Below are positions 11,605 through 24,061 of a stretch of 64,000 nucleotides of DNA, in pieces. The stretch's first letter is position 1, and every line of letters begins with the position of its first letter. A program made the position numbers and the translations under genes. This DNA is from Brassica napus (lineage: Eukaryota > Streptophyta > Magnoliopsida > Brassicales > Brassicaceae). The notes beneath the pieces were generated by a model that worked only from the letters and a program-made list of their open reading frames with translations, ran no database searches and was not told where the DNA came from. The stretch lies in assembly GCF_020379485.1 (NCBI RefSeq), contig NC_063442.1, forward strand, positions 14,506,009 to 14,570,008. Reading direction: 5' to 3'.

Positions 11605-14192
11605 ATGATGATGGCTTCTTCTAAGAACACTCCGCCCGTGAATAATCGGACAAGAATATCTATAACCATTGTCACTGGTTTGTGTTGTTTCTTCTATCTT
11701 CTTGGAGCATGGCAACGTAATGGGTTTGGTAAAGGAGGAGGTGTTATAACACTGGAAGCAGTAACAAAGCAAGCTCAATGTACAAATACAACAGACATTG
11801 TAGCCAATCTCGACTTTGAACCTCACCATAAGACGATAAAGATCCCTCACAGAGCTAACCCCAAGCCCATCATGTTCAAGCCCTGCGATGTGAAGTTCAA
11901 AGACTACACGCCTTGTCATGAACAAAAACGAGCAATGAGATTCCCAAGGGAGAACATGGTTTACAGAGAGAGACATTGCCCACCTGAGAATGAGAAGCTG
12001 CGTTGTCTAATACCTGCTCCTAAAGGGTATACAACTCCTTTCCCATGGCCTAAAAGCCGTGACTACGTTCACTACGCCAATGTTCCTTTCAAGACATTAA
12101 CAGTTGCAAAAGCTGGACAGAACTGGGTGAAGTTTCAAGGGGATGTGTTTAAGTTCCCTGGAGGAGGAACTATGTTTCCTCAAGGCGCTGATGCTTATAT
12201 CGAAACGCTAGCTAAAGTAATCCCTATCAAAGATGGATTAGTTAGAACGGCTTTGGACACAGGATGTGGGGTGAGTTTGGTTTCATTTACACAAGCTCTC
12301 AAGGCTTTTGTTGATAAAGCTTTTATTGTTTGTTCTCTTTTGCATCTTAGGTTGCAAGCTGGGGTGCTTATATGCTTAAGAAGAATGTACTGACTATGTC
12401 GTTTGCGCCACGGGATGTCCATGAAGCTCAAGTACAGTTTGCTCTGGAGAGAGGTGTTCCAGCAATCATCGGTGTTCTCGGGTCAATACGTCTTCCATAT
12501 CCACCGAGAGCTTTTGATATGGCTCAATGCTCTCGATGTTTGATCCCATGGACCTCAAATGGTAATACACTTTCTCTATTGATTCTCTTACAACAGCTAA
12601 AAAGGCACAAAACCAATGTTTTGAAAACCGGATCGGACATTGAGTCGGTTTTGTAGATGGGTCACTCAACCCGGTTTTAAATTAAGTAACTATGTATAAC
12701 TGTAAACTTATTTTTATAATACGTTATATCATTTTTAGAATCTAAAAATTATATGAAAATAAAATGAAAACTTCAAAATAATATAAAAATGTAATGAAAA
12801 CTAATTTATTTTGATAGATATTAAACACAATATGAATTTTTTATGAAATTTTTTTTATTTTTTAACTTGAATTTAAGAAAATAAGGTTTTAATATCAAAC
12901 CGGGTCATCGGTTTTAAGAGTTTGACCAGTTTTCTGCTTACCGGTTAGAAGAACGAATTATGGTCCACCGGTCTGACAGACCTGTCTGGTCTGGTTTTTT
13001 AAACACTGCACAAAATTCACTATATTGATTGTCTTTTTTGCAGAGGGAATGTACTTAATGGAAGTGGATAGAGTCTTGAGACCGGGAGGTTACTGGGTTT
13101 TATCCGGGCCTCCAATCAACTGGAAGACATACTACAAGACGTGGAAGCGGTCTAAGAAAGAACTCAAAGCTGAGCAAAAGAGAATAGAGGAGATAGCAGA
13201 GTCCTTATGCTGGGAGAAGAAGTATGAGAAAGGAGACATTGCAATCTGGAGAAAGAAAACTAATGACAGATCATGTCGTATGTCATCATCATCATCATCT
13301 GTTAAAACCTGCAAAGGCAAAGACACTGATGATATCTGGAACAAGACAATGGAAGTATGTGTAACTCCATTCCCCAAAGTATCAAGCGATGTAGAAGTAA
13401 AGAAGTTTCCTGAGAGGCTATTCTCAGTCCCTCCGTGTGTAACCAAAGGTTTGGTGGAGGGTGTGAACGTTGAATCATATCAAGAAGATAATAAGCTGTG
13501 GAAGAAACGAGTGAGTAACTACAAGAGAATCAATAGACTGATAGGGAGCAGTAGATACCGTAATGTGATGGATATGAATGCTGGACTTGGTGGATTTGCG
13601 GCTGCGCTTGAATCTTCTGAATCTTGGGTTATGAATGTTGTTCCAACCATTGCAAAGAACAGTTTGAGTGTTGTCTTTGAAAGGGGTCTCATCGGCATCT
13701 ACCATGACTGGTAATGACAAAAAAAAATTCAAAGCGGTTTGATCATTCAAGTACACCAAATCTTGATAATATTCGCTTTTATAAATGTGCAGGTGTGAAG
13801 GGTTTTCGACTTATCCGAGGACATATGATCTCATCCACGCAAACAATGTCTTCAGCTTGTATCAAAACAGGTTAGTTCTGTTGTCATAAAGCTACGAACT
13901 TTCAGACATAACTGTTGAAACTTTGTTATGTAGATGCAATGTTGAAGACATTCTGCTTGAAATGGATCGGATTTTGAGGCCGGAAGGAACGGTTATTCTC
14001 AGAGACGAGGTTGATGCTCTAAACGATGTAAGAAAGATTGCAAAAGGAATGAGATGGGACACTAAGTTGATGGATCACGAGGATGGTCCACTCGTGCCGG
14101 AGAAGATTCTCGTTGCCGTTAAGCAGTATTGGGTCGCCGGTGACGGTGGTAACGTAAGGAACAGTACTTCGACGTTGAGTGGTGAAGAATAA
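11605..14192 (+). CDS. PMT14-like putative pectin methyltransferase
   Basis: Coding exons 11605-12270, 12351-12561, 13044-13710, 13793-13870 and 13934-14192 join in phase into 626 aa. A 5' UTR intron probably runs 11251-11590. A short N-terminal tail is followed by one membrane anchor ([19 protein letters not shown]), as in type II Golgi proteins. SAM-binding motif DTGCGVASW falls at 218-226. Family marks [30 protein letters not shown] and [11 protein letters not shown] are intact. The family is linked to pectin homogalacturonan methylation. Similarity by memory is highest to Arabidopsis PMT14 (At4g18030). The start is the first of three consecutive ATGs after the UTR intron. Intron 2 is enlarged by a MITE. 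Confidence 0.9.
12605..13015. mobile_element. hAT-like MITE in intron 2 of the PMT14-like gene
   Basis: An 8-bp duplication GCACAAAA (12605-12612 and 13008-13015) flanks a 395-bp insert. Its ends are inverted repeats: CAATGTTTTGAAAACCGGA on the left, and on the right the complement of a sequence starting CAGTGTTTAAAAAACCAGA. Eight-base duplications and CA(A/G)TG ends point to hAT transposase. Without it the intron would be under 90 bp. No coding capacity. Confidence 0.8.
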
Positions 14193-14608
14193 GAAACTAC
14201 CGAGGTTAAACGAGTTTTCGCAAATGTCCCATAATTTTAGATGTTTACTTGTTTTAACCACCAAGTTTTTATTAGGTTTAAGTAAACCCCGTTGATCCTG
14301 GCGTTTTTCTTATTTCACTTTTCATTTTAGACAAGAAGTATTGTCAAGTGTATTTACAAATTAGACATTGGAATTACAAGTTTATACAAGACACTGTATT
14401 TACAAATTTTCAGATTTTTACGTAATGATCAGGTTTCAAGCTGTTAAAGTGGGAAAGAATTAGACATTCATGGCTTAAATTAGAAATTACAGCAGTAAAG
14501 AGTGTACACTTTCTTTTGTTAAAAAGGTAGACTACAGTAGAATATTTATAAATTCATATTTTATTAACTAATATTTCTGATAAGTTAAGAACATTTTAAT
14601 TATAACTA
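14193..14608. other. 3' flank of the PMT14-like gene
   Basis: AT-rich 3' UTR and spacer. No further gene. It ends where the Helitron terminus CTAG begins at 14609. Confidence 0.6.
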
Positions 14609-17445
14609 CTAGGGCCGGGCCGCGCTTCGCGCGGCGAGTGGATTCGCTAAGTAATTGACATGATTTTTTAAAATAATTTCTAAAATTCAATTATATATTT
14701 TGTATAGGGCATTATTTCTATGAAATCGCTTTATACTGAATTTCAGAAAATTGAACCCCAAAATCAATGCAGTTAAGTAAATTATGTGATAGATGATTTG
14801 TCTTATGCTTTTTATAAAATACGTATCATTTATTTTTTTGTTATAGATCACTACAAAATGACAAAAGAATAATTGTTAAACAAAATGAATAATATTTCAA
14901 TCAGATATACATAATCAAACTAAAATAGTTATTGGAAAAACACATAATACTACCCTATATAATTTTACTATTTACTTAATGTTTAAAAGAATTTTGATGT
15001 GGTACTTATTTGAAAAAATACTTAGAAATGGATTGACATTTGTTTATGTTCCATGATGTATAATTAATTATAAGATTAACTTTCTTTAATTAAATGATTT
15101 TGGAAAAACAAATTAGTTACACTACAATTACTTATTGTCATTATTGCTAGATATATTATGTAATTTCTGTAAATAAAAACATCAAAGAATCCCTTTGGAT
15201 TAAAAATAATTGGTACTAAAACTGATACTAAGATAATTAATTTTTAACTGCAAATTTTAACATTTTCATGGCGTCTCCTTTGGTCTTTCTTTTGTTTGAT
15301 ATTTTTAATATCCATTCTTCATCTCAGTGGATTGTTGTTTTTGGGTGTCATCAAAGGTACAATAGACACTTCTTTTTTACAAAGTGTGTTTTGTGTGTTT
15401 GAATTAAACCAGTTAGTTAAATCTTGAGCAATTTTTAGATATTCTTAATCAATATAGTGAGCCATTTATCTTGTAGTTTTAGGGACTGAGTTGTTTTTAT
15501 GATTCTGTATTTGATCCTTTCAGATTAAAATCATATGAAAATTTTATTAGTGTTTTTAAATTTGGGATTATTTTGCTCTATGTTTTTTATGTCATAATTT
15601 GTTTTAAGGGTGATGTGTATTTGTGTTATCCGTTGAACATGCTTAGACCACGAAGAAGATCATCTTGAGGCTTCAGTGCCAAAACTGCAAGCACTCTCTC
15701 AACACTCGATCAAGGTAAAATGAACTATCTCCATGCATTAAATTTTTTTAATCAATTCTAGTGTATTCATGGGTCTTACATGTTATTCTAAAAGGTGACA
15801 TCGGCCTTGGGCTCATCACTGTTCAAGCGATGCAAGAAGAAAACACTGAAAAGCAGAGCACTAAATAAAAAATGAGACAACATGTCTGGCCAAGAGTCAT
15901 AGTACTCAAACGAACTGTAAGACATCAGAGACGAAGAACCCTGAGGTGCAACTTCCATCCCCATACTGAAACGTGTAAGCGCAAATGTTGTTCTGAGTAG
16001 AACAGCCTGAATTAGAGGACTGAACACCCCAGCTGCATCTTTGGTCAGAACATGAGATTGGTGTCGTTGTTACTGAGCTCCCTGGATCAGAGTAAGTCAT
16101 AGCAACAGATTAATCTCAAATCAGAGGATTTTAAAATAAAAAAGACATGAAAATCACAAAACATCACAGTGAATCACATTAACTCAAATCAGAGAATTTA
16201 CTTGAGGAGTTTACTGGTTTGAGGGCAGCCATTGCAAAAAGCACAACTAACCCACAAAACATCACCTCATGTGTCAATCTGTACGTAAAAGGCTCTTGGG
16301 GGAGATCACAGCCGCAATTTCGTGTAGTATGATCTGTTTAAAATACGAACACCAAATTGAGCAGAAGACAACAAAACCAGAGAAACAACTATTTGATTGA
16401 GACATGAGAAAAGCAGACAATAACTCAAACACCTTATAGGCAATTAAAATCATGTATTGAGAAGATAAAGATGGAAACTTTAGTTACCCAACAACTAAAG
16501 GATCAAAAGTTCCCTTGACAGGATATTTACTAATCTGCCGTGTGACTGTAACAATATGTCGTATCTAGCTTGATCATGCAACTTGAGTTGAATGATTTCC
16601 ATCTCGTGACTAAAGGGAATAGCTTTTTCCAGTTTCAGCGCTGCCTGAACTCTCATCCTCATCTCAACTCCATCTCCTGAAAAATAATCTTTGCCATAGC
16701 TTTTTTCCAGTGGCAGCTAAGATCTTCCACCTCCATCTGGTTTGTATTGAGCCAAGAGTATATAAGACAAAAGCATAAGCAATCCATAGTGTTTATCAAC
16801 AAATCTTATGGAGAAGAAAGAGAAAAACAAAAAGACAAACAAAATCTAGAGTTTGATAAACATAACAGCCGTGGAAGAACAACATTTGCTTTCAAATCAG
16901 AGTGGAAGACAAATGATGCAGCCATTATAGAAAAAATAAGAAATCTCTCGATAATAGGAGATGAAAAGATGATGTTCAAGGGATGAATAATTACCTTTTT
17001 ATAGGAGAGAATCACAGACTGGAAACTGAATAAGATTCATTGAATTCTTGATCGTGGTCCTAGTGGCGAGGAAGAGTTAAGTTTGTGTTAATTATGCCAA
17101 TCTCTGCAACTTGTAACGGTTCGGAGGTAAGACAAAACGATCAGAACATAAATGGACTTTGAGATTATTGACAAAATGTATACGAAAATCTCAGAACTGC
17201 AATTGTTAACATACAGAATGGAAGATTCCTAAAGCTGGTGAACCCTAAATTTCAGACTGAGAAGAAGATGCAAGTGTCATGGGCCAGCCCATGAACATAA
17301 CACAAAACAATAGCGAAGCCCGTAACAATTAAATGAGGAAACCGTACGTTTTGGTCAAGTGGACACGTGGCAGGCTAGGAAGAGATGAATTAGTGACGTG
17401 GAGGCACAGGAGAGAGGCAAACAATACTTTATATATATAGATAGA
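14609..17445 (-). mobile_element. Helitron, minus strand, with captured gene fragment
   Basis: Read on the minus strand, the element starts near 17445 or 17441 with TCTATCTATATATATAAAG preceded by A. It ends at 14609 with CTAG followed by T. Seven bases before CTAG is a hairpin CCGCGC-GAA-GCGCGG (14620-14634). This is the Helitron signature: 5' TC, 3' hairpin plus CTRR, insertion between A and T, no target duplication and no terminal inverted repeats. No Rep/helicase gene is present, so it is non-autonomous. It carries pieces of an aspartyl protease gene. Confidence 0.8.
15906..16681 (-). pseudogene. Aspartyl protease fragment captured in Helitron
   Basis: Three stretches in the right order resemble the N-terminal half of plant pepsin-like proteases. 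They are an exon-1 region around 16681-16490 (AALKLEKAIPFSHE, ending GTFDPLVVG at a GT), an active-site region around 16345-16190, and 16100-15906 ([29 protein letters not shown]). In the active-site region the codons after YVQID-T read TGA and then GDVLWVSCAFCNGCPQT, so the catalytic DTG is broken by a stop. Further frame shifts occur. The second catalytic lobe is absent. Not functional as a protease. Confidence 0.75.
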
Positions 17446-17490
17446 TATCTCCAATTTAATTAATTTTATAAATTAATATTTTTTTACGAT

Positions 17491-17610
17491 TAATAAACTA
17501 CCACGGTTGTAATAATGCTAATCTATAGAGATTTTACTAAATTAATGAAAAATTAATAAACTACCATGGTTGTAATAATGCTAATCTATAGAGATTTTAC
17601 TAAATTAATG
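17491..17610. repeat. 63-bp tandem duplication
   Basis: Two adjacent copies start with TAATAAACTACCA at 17491 and 17554 and are nearly identical (CACGG versus CATGG). Confidence 0.85.
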
Positions 17611-18034
17611 ATTTACACCAAATTCGATAATAAAAAATTAAATATAGCATATTAGTTTTGTATCCTTGTGTGATTTATAGTATCAATGTGATGCAGTAAA
17701 AATACAGGAGAAATAAACTGCAGTTTTATCTACATTTTTTTCCATTCACCACTAATATGCATAACCAAAAAAAGTAATAAAATACTTATTGGATTGCTTT
17801 CAGATTATTTTGCATGTAAAAAGTTTGTTCCTGCAAACACAGCAAAAAGGAAGGTGGCCGAAAACAGAGACCCAATAGATGATTTTTTTTTTCTTTTTCC
17901 TATAAATACTACACTCAATTTCATTTCTTTATTTATAACCTAAAAAGTTCTATAATATTTTCAAAACACTTATATATATTAACTTGACATCTTCTTAAAT
18001 TTAACATAATTTTCTGTAAAAAATATTTTTACAC

Positions 18035-18420
18035 ATTATTTTAGTATGCTATAAAATATATAAATTTACTAATTAATCAGACCGATAATATAACTTCACT
18101 AATTAAAAAGTTAGAAAATATATAACTTTACTAATATAAAATATATAACTTTACTAATTAATTTTTTTTTACGAATTATTTTAGTATGCTATAGAATATA
18201 TAACTTTGCTAATTAATCAGACCGAAACATAACCGAAAAATATAAGTTCACTAATTAAAAAGTGATAAAATATATAACTTTACTGATTAAAAAGTATTTT
18301 TAAAAATTATAACTTTACTAAATATATGCTAATTAAAAATATTTTTAAACAATATTATAGTATGCTATAAAATATATAACTTTACTAATTAATCAGACCG
18401 AAACATAACCGAAAAAATGA
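18035..18420. repeat. Degenerate AT-rich tandem array
   Basis: The block TTTAGTATGCTATAAAATAT...ACTAATTAATCAGACCG occurs near 18041, 18180 and 18355, with partial copies (ATATAACTTTACTAATTAA) between. Unit length varies, about 140-180 bp. Confidence 0.75.
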
Positions 18421-19005
18421 AAGAGAAACCAGACATAAATTTTATAAAAATCCAAACGTGTACTATTTCTTTAAATCTGAAAACAAAAATTGAAACAAAA
18501 TTGAATGGATATCCGAATATCCAAAAACATAATAAAATACTCCAATTTTTAATTTTAAAATATCTATATTTTATACTTTTTAAATAAAACATTATTCAAC
18601 AAATCTGATTGCTCGAATATTTTTCAGTTTTTTAGGTCTTTAACTCGAATTTTCAGGGTGTTTTTGTTTTCATTTTTTTGGCTTTAAACTCAAAGTAAAC
18701 AGAAACCTTTTTTAATTCGGCTATATATGTTTCGGTTTTTATACAAAATCTGACATGAACATGACATTAATTATTTGAACCGATCCATTGTAAAATATGT
18801 TTAGTTTCTAAACGGTCCTAAACATTCCAATCCGAATAGTTAGACCTGACCAGAACCGTAAATTAAAAATATCCAATGCTAATTCAATCAACAATAATAA
18901 TTTAGTTGATTTGCATTTGTCCAGCTTGATCTGCATTTGTTCAACTTGATCTGCATTATATGTTGATCTACATATTTTGAACTGTGTTACCCATTTGAAG
19001 CCTTA

Positions 19006-19055
19006 GTATAAAGGTGCCAAGGTTGCACAAAAAAAGGGTATAAAGGTGCCAAGGT
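19006..19055 (+). mobile_element. Tail-only retroposon insertion (14 bp)
   Basis: The 18-mer GTATAAAGGTGCCAAGGT is perfectly repeated at 19006-19023 and 19038-19055 around TGCACAAAAAAAGG. Confidence 0.65.
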
Positions 19056-20808
19056 GACTAGGGAATATAGGGGTTAGCATTTTGGTCTAAGTTTGAGTTT
19101 AGTCTAGGTTCGGTTTAGCTTGTTTGGGTCTAAACTTTTGTAACTGAAGTCAACCATATTTATTTGGTTTGGTTATATTCGGTTTGGTTCAGTTTTTGAA
19201 TTCGGTTGGCTTGTATTCAGTTCGGTTTAGTTCGGTTTTTTTTGTATTAGTTTAGTTAAATTAAATTAAATTATAATTTTATTCTATTTCAGTTATAAAT
19301 ATATAATTTATAAAGATATACTATTTTTAAAAAAATCAAACATCACAAAATAATACAACTACAAGCTGATCATACAGAGAAAATGACATAAACAAACATG
19401 AAGACAACCATATGAACTAAGACAAAACCTTTAACAAATATTACAAACAAATTATAAAAAAAACGTGGATCTCCACTAGTACATTAATGCATCAAAATGA
19501 GGGAAATCCATCTTCAATGGTACTTTATTTTGAGGGAACACTATTCACCATCTCATTTTGTGTCAAGTCTTTTTATTTATATAATGGTTCTTTACTTTTT
19601 GACAATCTTTATTTTATGCATAAATAAAACATTAACACTAAACATAACTTTTATAACTTTATATCTATTATGTATATACTGATTAAACTTCTTAAAATAT
19701 AATTACCAATAATTGGTTATTAAAATATAATTTATAATTTTATAAATTATAATATATAAGTAAAAGAAAATAAAATAGAAAACAATACCATTAACCAATA
19801 CAAAGTTAAGTAATAGTATTGTTTAAGTAAAATTCTACTATTACTTTGTATGTTGTTATGTACCTTTATTAATGTAATAAATATTTGATTTTTATAAGTT
19901 AAAATTTGGTTAAATTATAGAATTTAAAAATAAGTGAGTATAATCTAAAATTTTATGAAATAAAAAGTGTTATTTGCAATAAATAAAAAGTTGAAGAATA
20001 AATATAATAATAATTGAGAGAGAAAATAAGGAGAACCATCGTAGTAAATCATAATTTCATTTTGAATTTACTTCATTTTGAGAAAAAAATGAAGAAAACC
20101 ATCGGAGTAAATGGTCTAATAACATTACAAAAACAAGAAGAGTGAAACGGGAAATACAATAACTCGAAGAAGAAAAGTAAAGCGAAACAGTTATTTTCCA
20201 TCTTCTGTAAGCTTTAAGGACGCACGAAGCCAGTGGCATGTGCCCTATGATTAGACATGTCAAGTGAAGTAAGTACATAACCTATTCTCTTTCTCCATAA
20301 TTGTTATAGATTGTCAGATAAAAGTCTACAGAAAAGTGAAGCCATTATTTGCACTATTCACGATATCAATGTAATGGTTCGAATGGTAACTAGTGTATAA
20401 GAAAAGTTTGATAATTCACATTAGTAAAAAAAGATCAAGATTTTAAACTAGTGTCTAGACCGAGGAAAAAAAGCTTATGCAAGCAGGAATATATAGAGAA
20501 GAAACAGCTTTGGCTTCGCATGACTTATTTTTTGTTTCAACTCTACAGCTTTCGATGCTAACGTTCAGATTATCTCCTCTCTATAGCAACTTATCTTTCC
20601 TTTAATTTTCACATTTTAATGTGTGGAGAAACGTATATTCTCCTGCCTCCTCAACTGCATACATAGCACAAATCCAAAACCAAAATCAAATCCCACCATT
20701 GTTGTTACCTCCAGAGGGAAGAAAAATCTCTCAACTTAAGCATTCATCTTCCATTTTCTTTTTTCCATCCAAAGTTCTGATCTTTGTGGAGAAAACTAAA
20801 AAAAGAGA

Positions 20809-20851
20809 GAAAATGGGTCCCTTTTTTTTTTTTTTTTTGAAAATGGGTTCC
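20809..20851 (-). mobile_element. Tail-only insertion: bare poly(T) in target duplication
   Basis: GAAAATGGGTCCC (20809-20821) and GAAAATGGGTTCC (20839-20851) flank a run of 17 T. The duplicated segment contains the BSK2 start codon, so two in-frame-looking ATGs result. Confidence 0.55.
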
Positions 20852-20942
20852 TTGCATTCCAAAACAGCTAATATACATTCTTCTGCTGATCCATCAGCTC
20901 CAGAAAAAAAAGAATCAAGTACTCATCTCTCAGATTCTATAG

Positions 20943-21233
20943 TCCTGTTCGTTTCATAACTGCTAGACGCAGCGTCAGCGGCAATAAATTAGCCTTTCAT
21001 TACGGTAACCCAACACCGGTGAAGATTCCGAGGTTACTTATTTTCCAGACGCAGCGGCAATCAATGATGGGTGGAAGAGACACAGGAATTAATAGCGTCA
21101 CCGGCGCTTTACTTTTTGTGTCTCCGTAAGAGACGCTGAGATTAATGGCGTCACCGTTTTTAATTTTTTGTGCCTCCGTGCTTTATTTTTTTGGACACAG
21201 CCGCAGCATTCGGCGTCTACCAAAAGAACACGC
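20943..21233. mobile_element. TIR MITE in BSK2 first intron
   Basis: CTATAG flanks both sides (20937-20942, 21234-21239). The ends TCCTGTTCGTTT and, inverted, GGCGTGTTCTTTT are imperfect terminal repeats, followed inward by CTAGACGCAGCG and GTAGACGCCGAA. A hAT-like origin is likely; the superfamily is not certain. Confidence 0.6.
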
Positions 21234-21299
21234 CTATAGTTACTTTTTTTACTAAGAGCAACATTATCGGACAGAAATTTGCATTATTTTTTTGACTAA

Positions 21300-21545
21300 G
21301 AGCAACATTATCGGACAGAAGTCCTTAAAAAATTTTTTCTTTTTTTTTATTATTTTCTGGTTTTTTTTTTTAAAGTCAACCAATCGCGGGCCACTACGTA
21401 TCGTAGAGAGCCCGCAAACAGTGCAGAGAACGCAGCAAAGACATTCCCTATTTAACTATTTCTCTCCCTTGTCTTTCTTGGTTTTGCCAAATTGTGGTCC
21501 CCCCTCCTCTAAAGACACCAGCAAGGATCTGCAATAATGTTGCTC
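21300..21545. mobile_element. PIF/Harbinger-like MITE
   Basis: Terminal inverted repeats GAGCAACATTAT (21300) and ATAATGTTGCTC (ending 21545) are bordered by TAA on both sides, the 3-bp duplication typical of PIF/Harbinger elements. A second copy of the left end lies at 21256, so the left end is duplicated or another copy is nested. Confidence 0.7.
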
Positions 21546-23095
21546 TAATGGATTTGTTCTAAATTGTGGGTTTTAATTTTTTTAAGACTTAAAGCAAAAC
21601 AAAAGTTGGCAAGTTTCAACTTTCAATCTTTTTGGATTTGAACTCATGTTTTTTAGATTAATTGCTTTTCACCGCTATACATTGGGCCTAGTTGCCTTTC
21701 TTTTAGCAAATAATGGGAATACTGTTTTTGTGTTGACATTGGTTGACTTGTGAAATGAGGTGGAAGCAACCGGTGTTGGAAAAAGCTTACGAACAAGAGA
21801 TTAGTTAGTTTGATTGGTTGTTGCGCAGAAGGAGATGAGAGATTGTTGGTAGCAGAGTATACGCCCAATGATACTCTCTCATAATATCTCTTTCACTGTA
21901 AGAGCCTTATCTTCATTTGATTATTTCTCTTACAAGATCCCTTTTATAATAATATTCTTTAGATGTTTACTCTCTCCTTTATGTTTGTTTGCAAGGGAAA
22001 AGCAGCGGCTTCCATGGGGAATGCGTGTTCTTTTTGCAGACCATATTGCACAAGCACTTGATCTGCAACAATGAAAACCGTAAGATTTATCATGACCATA
22101 ATAAGCATTAAGCTCGATCATCATATCATGAATTTTTTATATATATTACGGATGCAAATAATTTTTAAAGTTTGCAAATATAACTTTTCATCGTATTTTG
22201 TATATTGAACAATGTATATATGTTGTATGTATTACACACAGGATAATAAAACTACATATATCTTCGTAATAATTGATAATTTGATATATGTCATAGCTTC
22301 ATAGAAACAAATTAAAATGAGCAATTCCTAAAGCTAAAACTTCCGTAATAAATATAATATTTTCCAAAAAGAAGCACTTGCTGACGGAAGCAAGCATTTG
22401 ATTATAAATAAGTGATGTGCAATCGAATAAAATTACATTACAGAAAAAAACTTTTATCCTTTACAGAACAAAAACAATGAGATAAGTGACATAAAGCAAA
22501 ACTAGTTCTTCAAAAAGTTCTAGTACAACTCTAGTCACTGCTATATGGGATTTGAGAATGCAAGACTTCCTAACGATTGTGATACCAACGATCTTTAAAA
22601 AACATCAACATCGCTCTGAAGCAACAAGATCCAAATTTTATTTGGAAGAACTAATTGATGTTGGTACTATCAGACTTTATCTTTTTTTCTGTTATCAAAT
22701 TTTCAAGCATTCAAATAGAAAACATTAGATGTCAAGCTAAAGAAAAAACAAATGACTGTTATAAATTGTTGTATGGGATAAAAATAGCAATCGATGTTAA
22801 AAGAATTTCCAATCTAGTGTGTTTTCAATTGACTTTTTAGCTTTCTCAATTTTGTTCTACCTTATTCTCAGAATAAAATTATGAGAACAACAGATTTAAC
22901 TGACATACAAGCAATATATCTAATAAATTTTCATGTTGATCGAGTACTTTTGATAATCGCCTGTATGTCATTAATATCTGTTGTTCTTATAATTTTTCTG
23001 CCAAAAAAATAAAAGAAAAACACAATTGAGAAAGCTAAAAAAAATATGAAAAACATTAAATTGAGATTTTTTTTTTTGATTGCTATTTTCACCCA

Positions 23096-23431
23096 CTACG
23101 ACGAACGTGTAACAGTCATCTGCTTTTTATTAGCTTGACATTGAATGTTTTCTCTTTGGATCCTTACGAATTTGATACCAAGAGGAAGATAAATTTGGGT
23201 GCACCAACGGCAGGTAGCTCTTCTCTTCCAAATTTTTGTAAGATCATTGATATCATACTCTTTAGTAAGTTTTGCATTCTCGTAGTCCCATATGGCCGTT
23301 ACTGGAGTTGAACTGAAACTCTTTGAAAAACCAGTTTTGATTGATGTGGCTTTGCTCTTTATTTTGTAGAGTATGGAGGTTTTTTTTTGTAACTTAGTTT
23401 TAGAGAAAGATAAAAATTTATTTAATTGCAC
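23096..23431 (-). pseudogene. Unrecognised 111-codon reading frame in the right palindrome arm
   Basis: The minus-strand frame is open from 23431 to 23096. It contains TPVTAIWDYENAKL and YDINDLTKIWK, weakly reminiscent of the WDIEN motif of NYN-type nuclease proteins; this is only a resemblance. It opens at a GTG, and the nearest ATG is out of frame. A TATA-like CTATAAATA lies just upstream. The left arm holds a broken copy in the opposite direction. A gene fragment duplicated in inverted orientation is the most I can claim. Confidence 0.3.
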
Positions 23432-23530
23432 ATCCCTTTATTTATAGAGCACATGTTTGGAAAGAATTAGGTTAATTATATAAGTTTTAGCTTTATGAAT
23501 TTTTAATTTGTCTTATGAAGCTAGGACAAT

Positions 23531-24061
23531 AACTATTACGAATTGTTTGCAGGTCAATTGTGGTGGTGTGCGGGTCAATTGTTTGCAGGTCGGGCTTGGG
23601 GCTGGGAGTACGGAGAATGCGGCCTTTTTTTATTCGGACCGACATTTTGTATAGGTCGTGTTTGGGCCTAATAAATGCTTGGTTTGGTTGTTGTGGGTGT
23701 TAGACCTCTTCTGTTGCTGTCTATTCTTGTAGGCGGGTGCTATGAAGCCCTTGGCGAGCTGTTTTCGGTTGGGCCATTATTTTTAAGAGCGGATCACCGG
23801 GGAGGCCAAAATTACCGGGGTCCGACTCTCGGTTGAACTTGGCTCAACCTTTTGCGGCAAGCTTTTGGTGTGGACTTAGTTGAGCTTCGGGTTTGCAGTT
23901 GCGGTTTGTTGTGTCTTCTTTGTAATCGCTAGATTGAGTCTGTGTTTAGAATTTTTTTTTTTTTTCTGTTTTTTGTTATCTTTGTAATTCTGTCAAAAAC
24001 AAAAAAAATTAGGTAATAATATCTTTACATTTTTACCAAAAGAAAAACTATTACGAATTGT
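23531..24061 (+). mobile_element. 5'-truncated LINE 3' end
   Basis: A perfect 16-bp duplication AACTATTACGAATTGT (23531-23546, 24046-24061) flanks 499 bp. Near its 3' end the insert reads CTGTCAAAAACAAAAAAAA. It is GC-richer than its flanks and has no intact ORF. It sits inside the right arm of the palindrome and interrupts the arm similarity cleanly. Confidence 0.8.

Larger units (their letters stand above)
17446..20808. other. AT-rich repeat-dominated intergenic DNA
   Basis: No gene is supported. It contains a two-copy 63-bp tandem repeat (17491), an AT-rich array (18035-18420), a tract rich in TTCGGTTT-like motifs (19080-19260) and a tiny poly(A) insertion (19006). Around 19480-20110, GAG-AACCATC/TTTACT motifs in opposite directions suggest a decayed foldback MITE, but I could not fix its ends. 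Confidence 0.5.

Noticed and set aside
12613..13007. Extra coding exon in the enlarged PMT intron 2
   Set aside because: No open frame with PMT similarity; the interval is fully explained by a MITE with target duplication.
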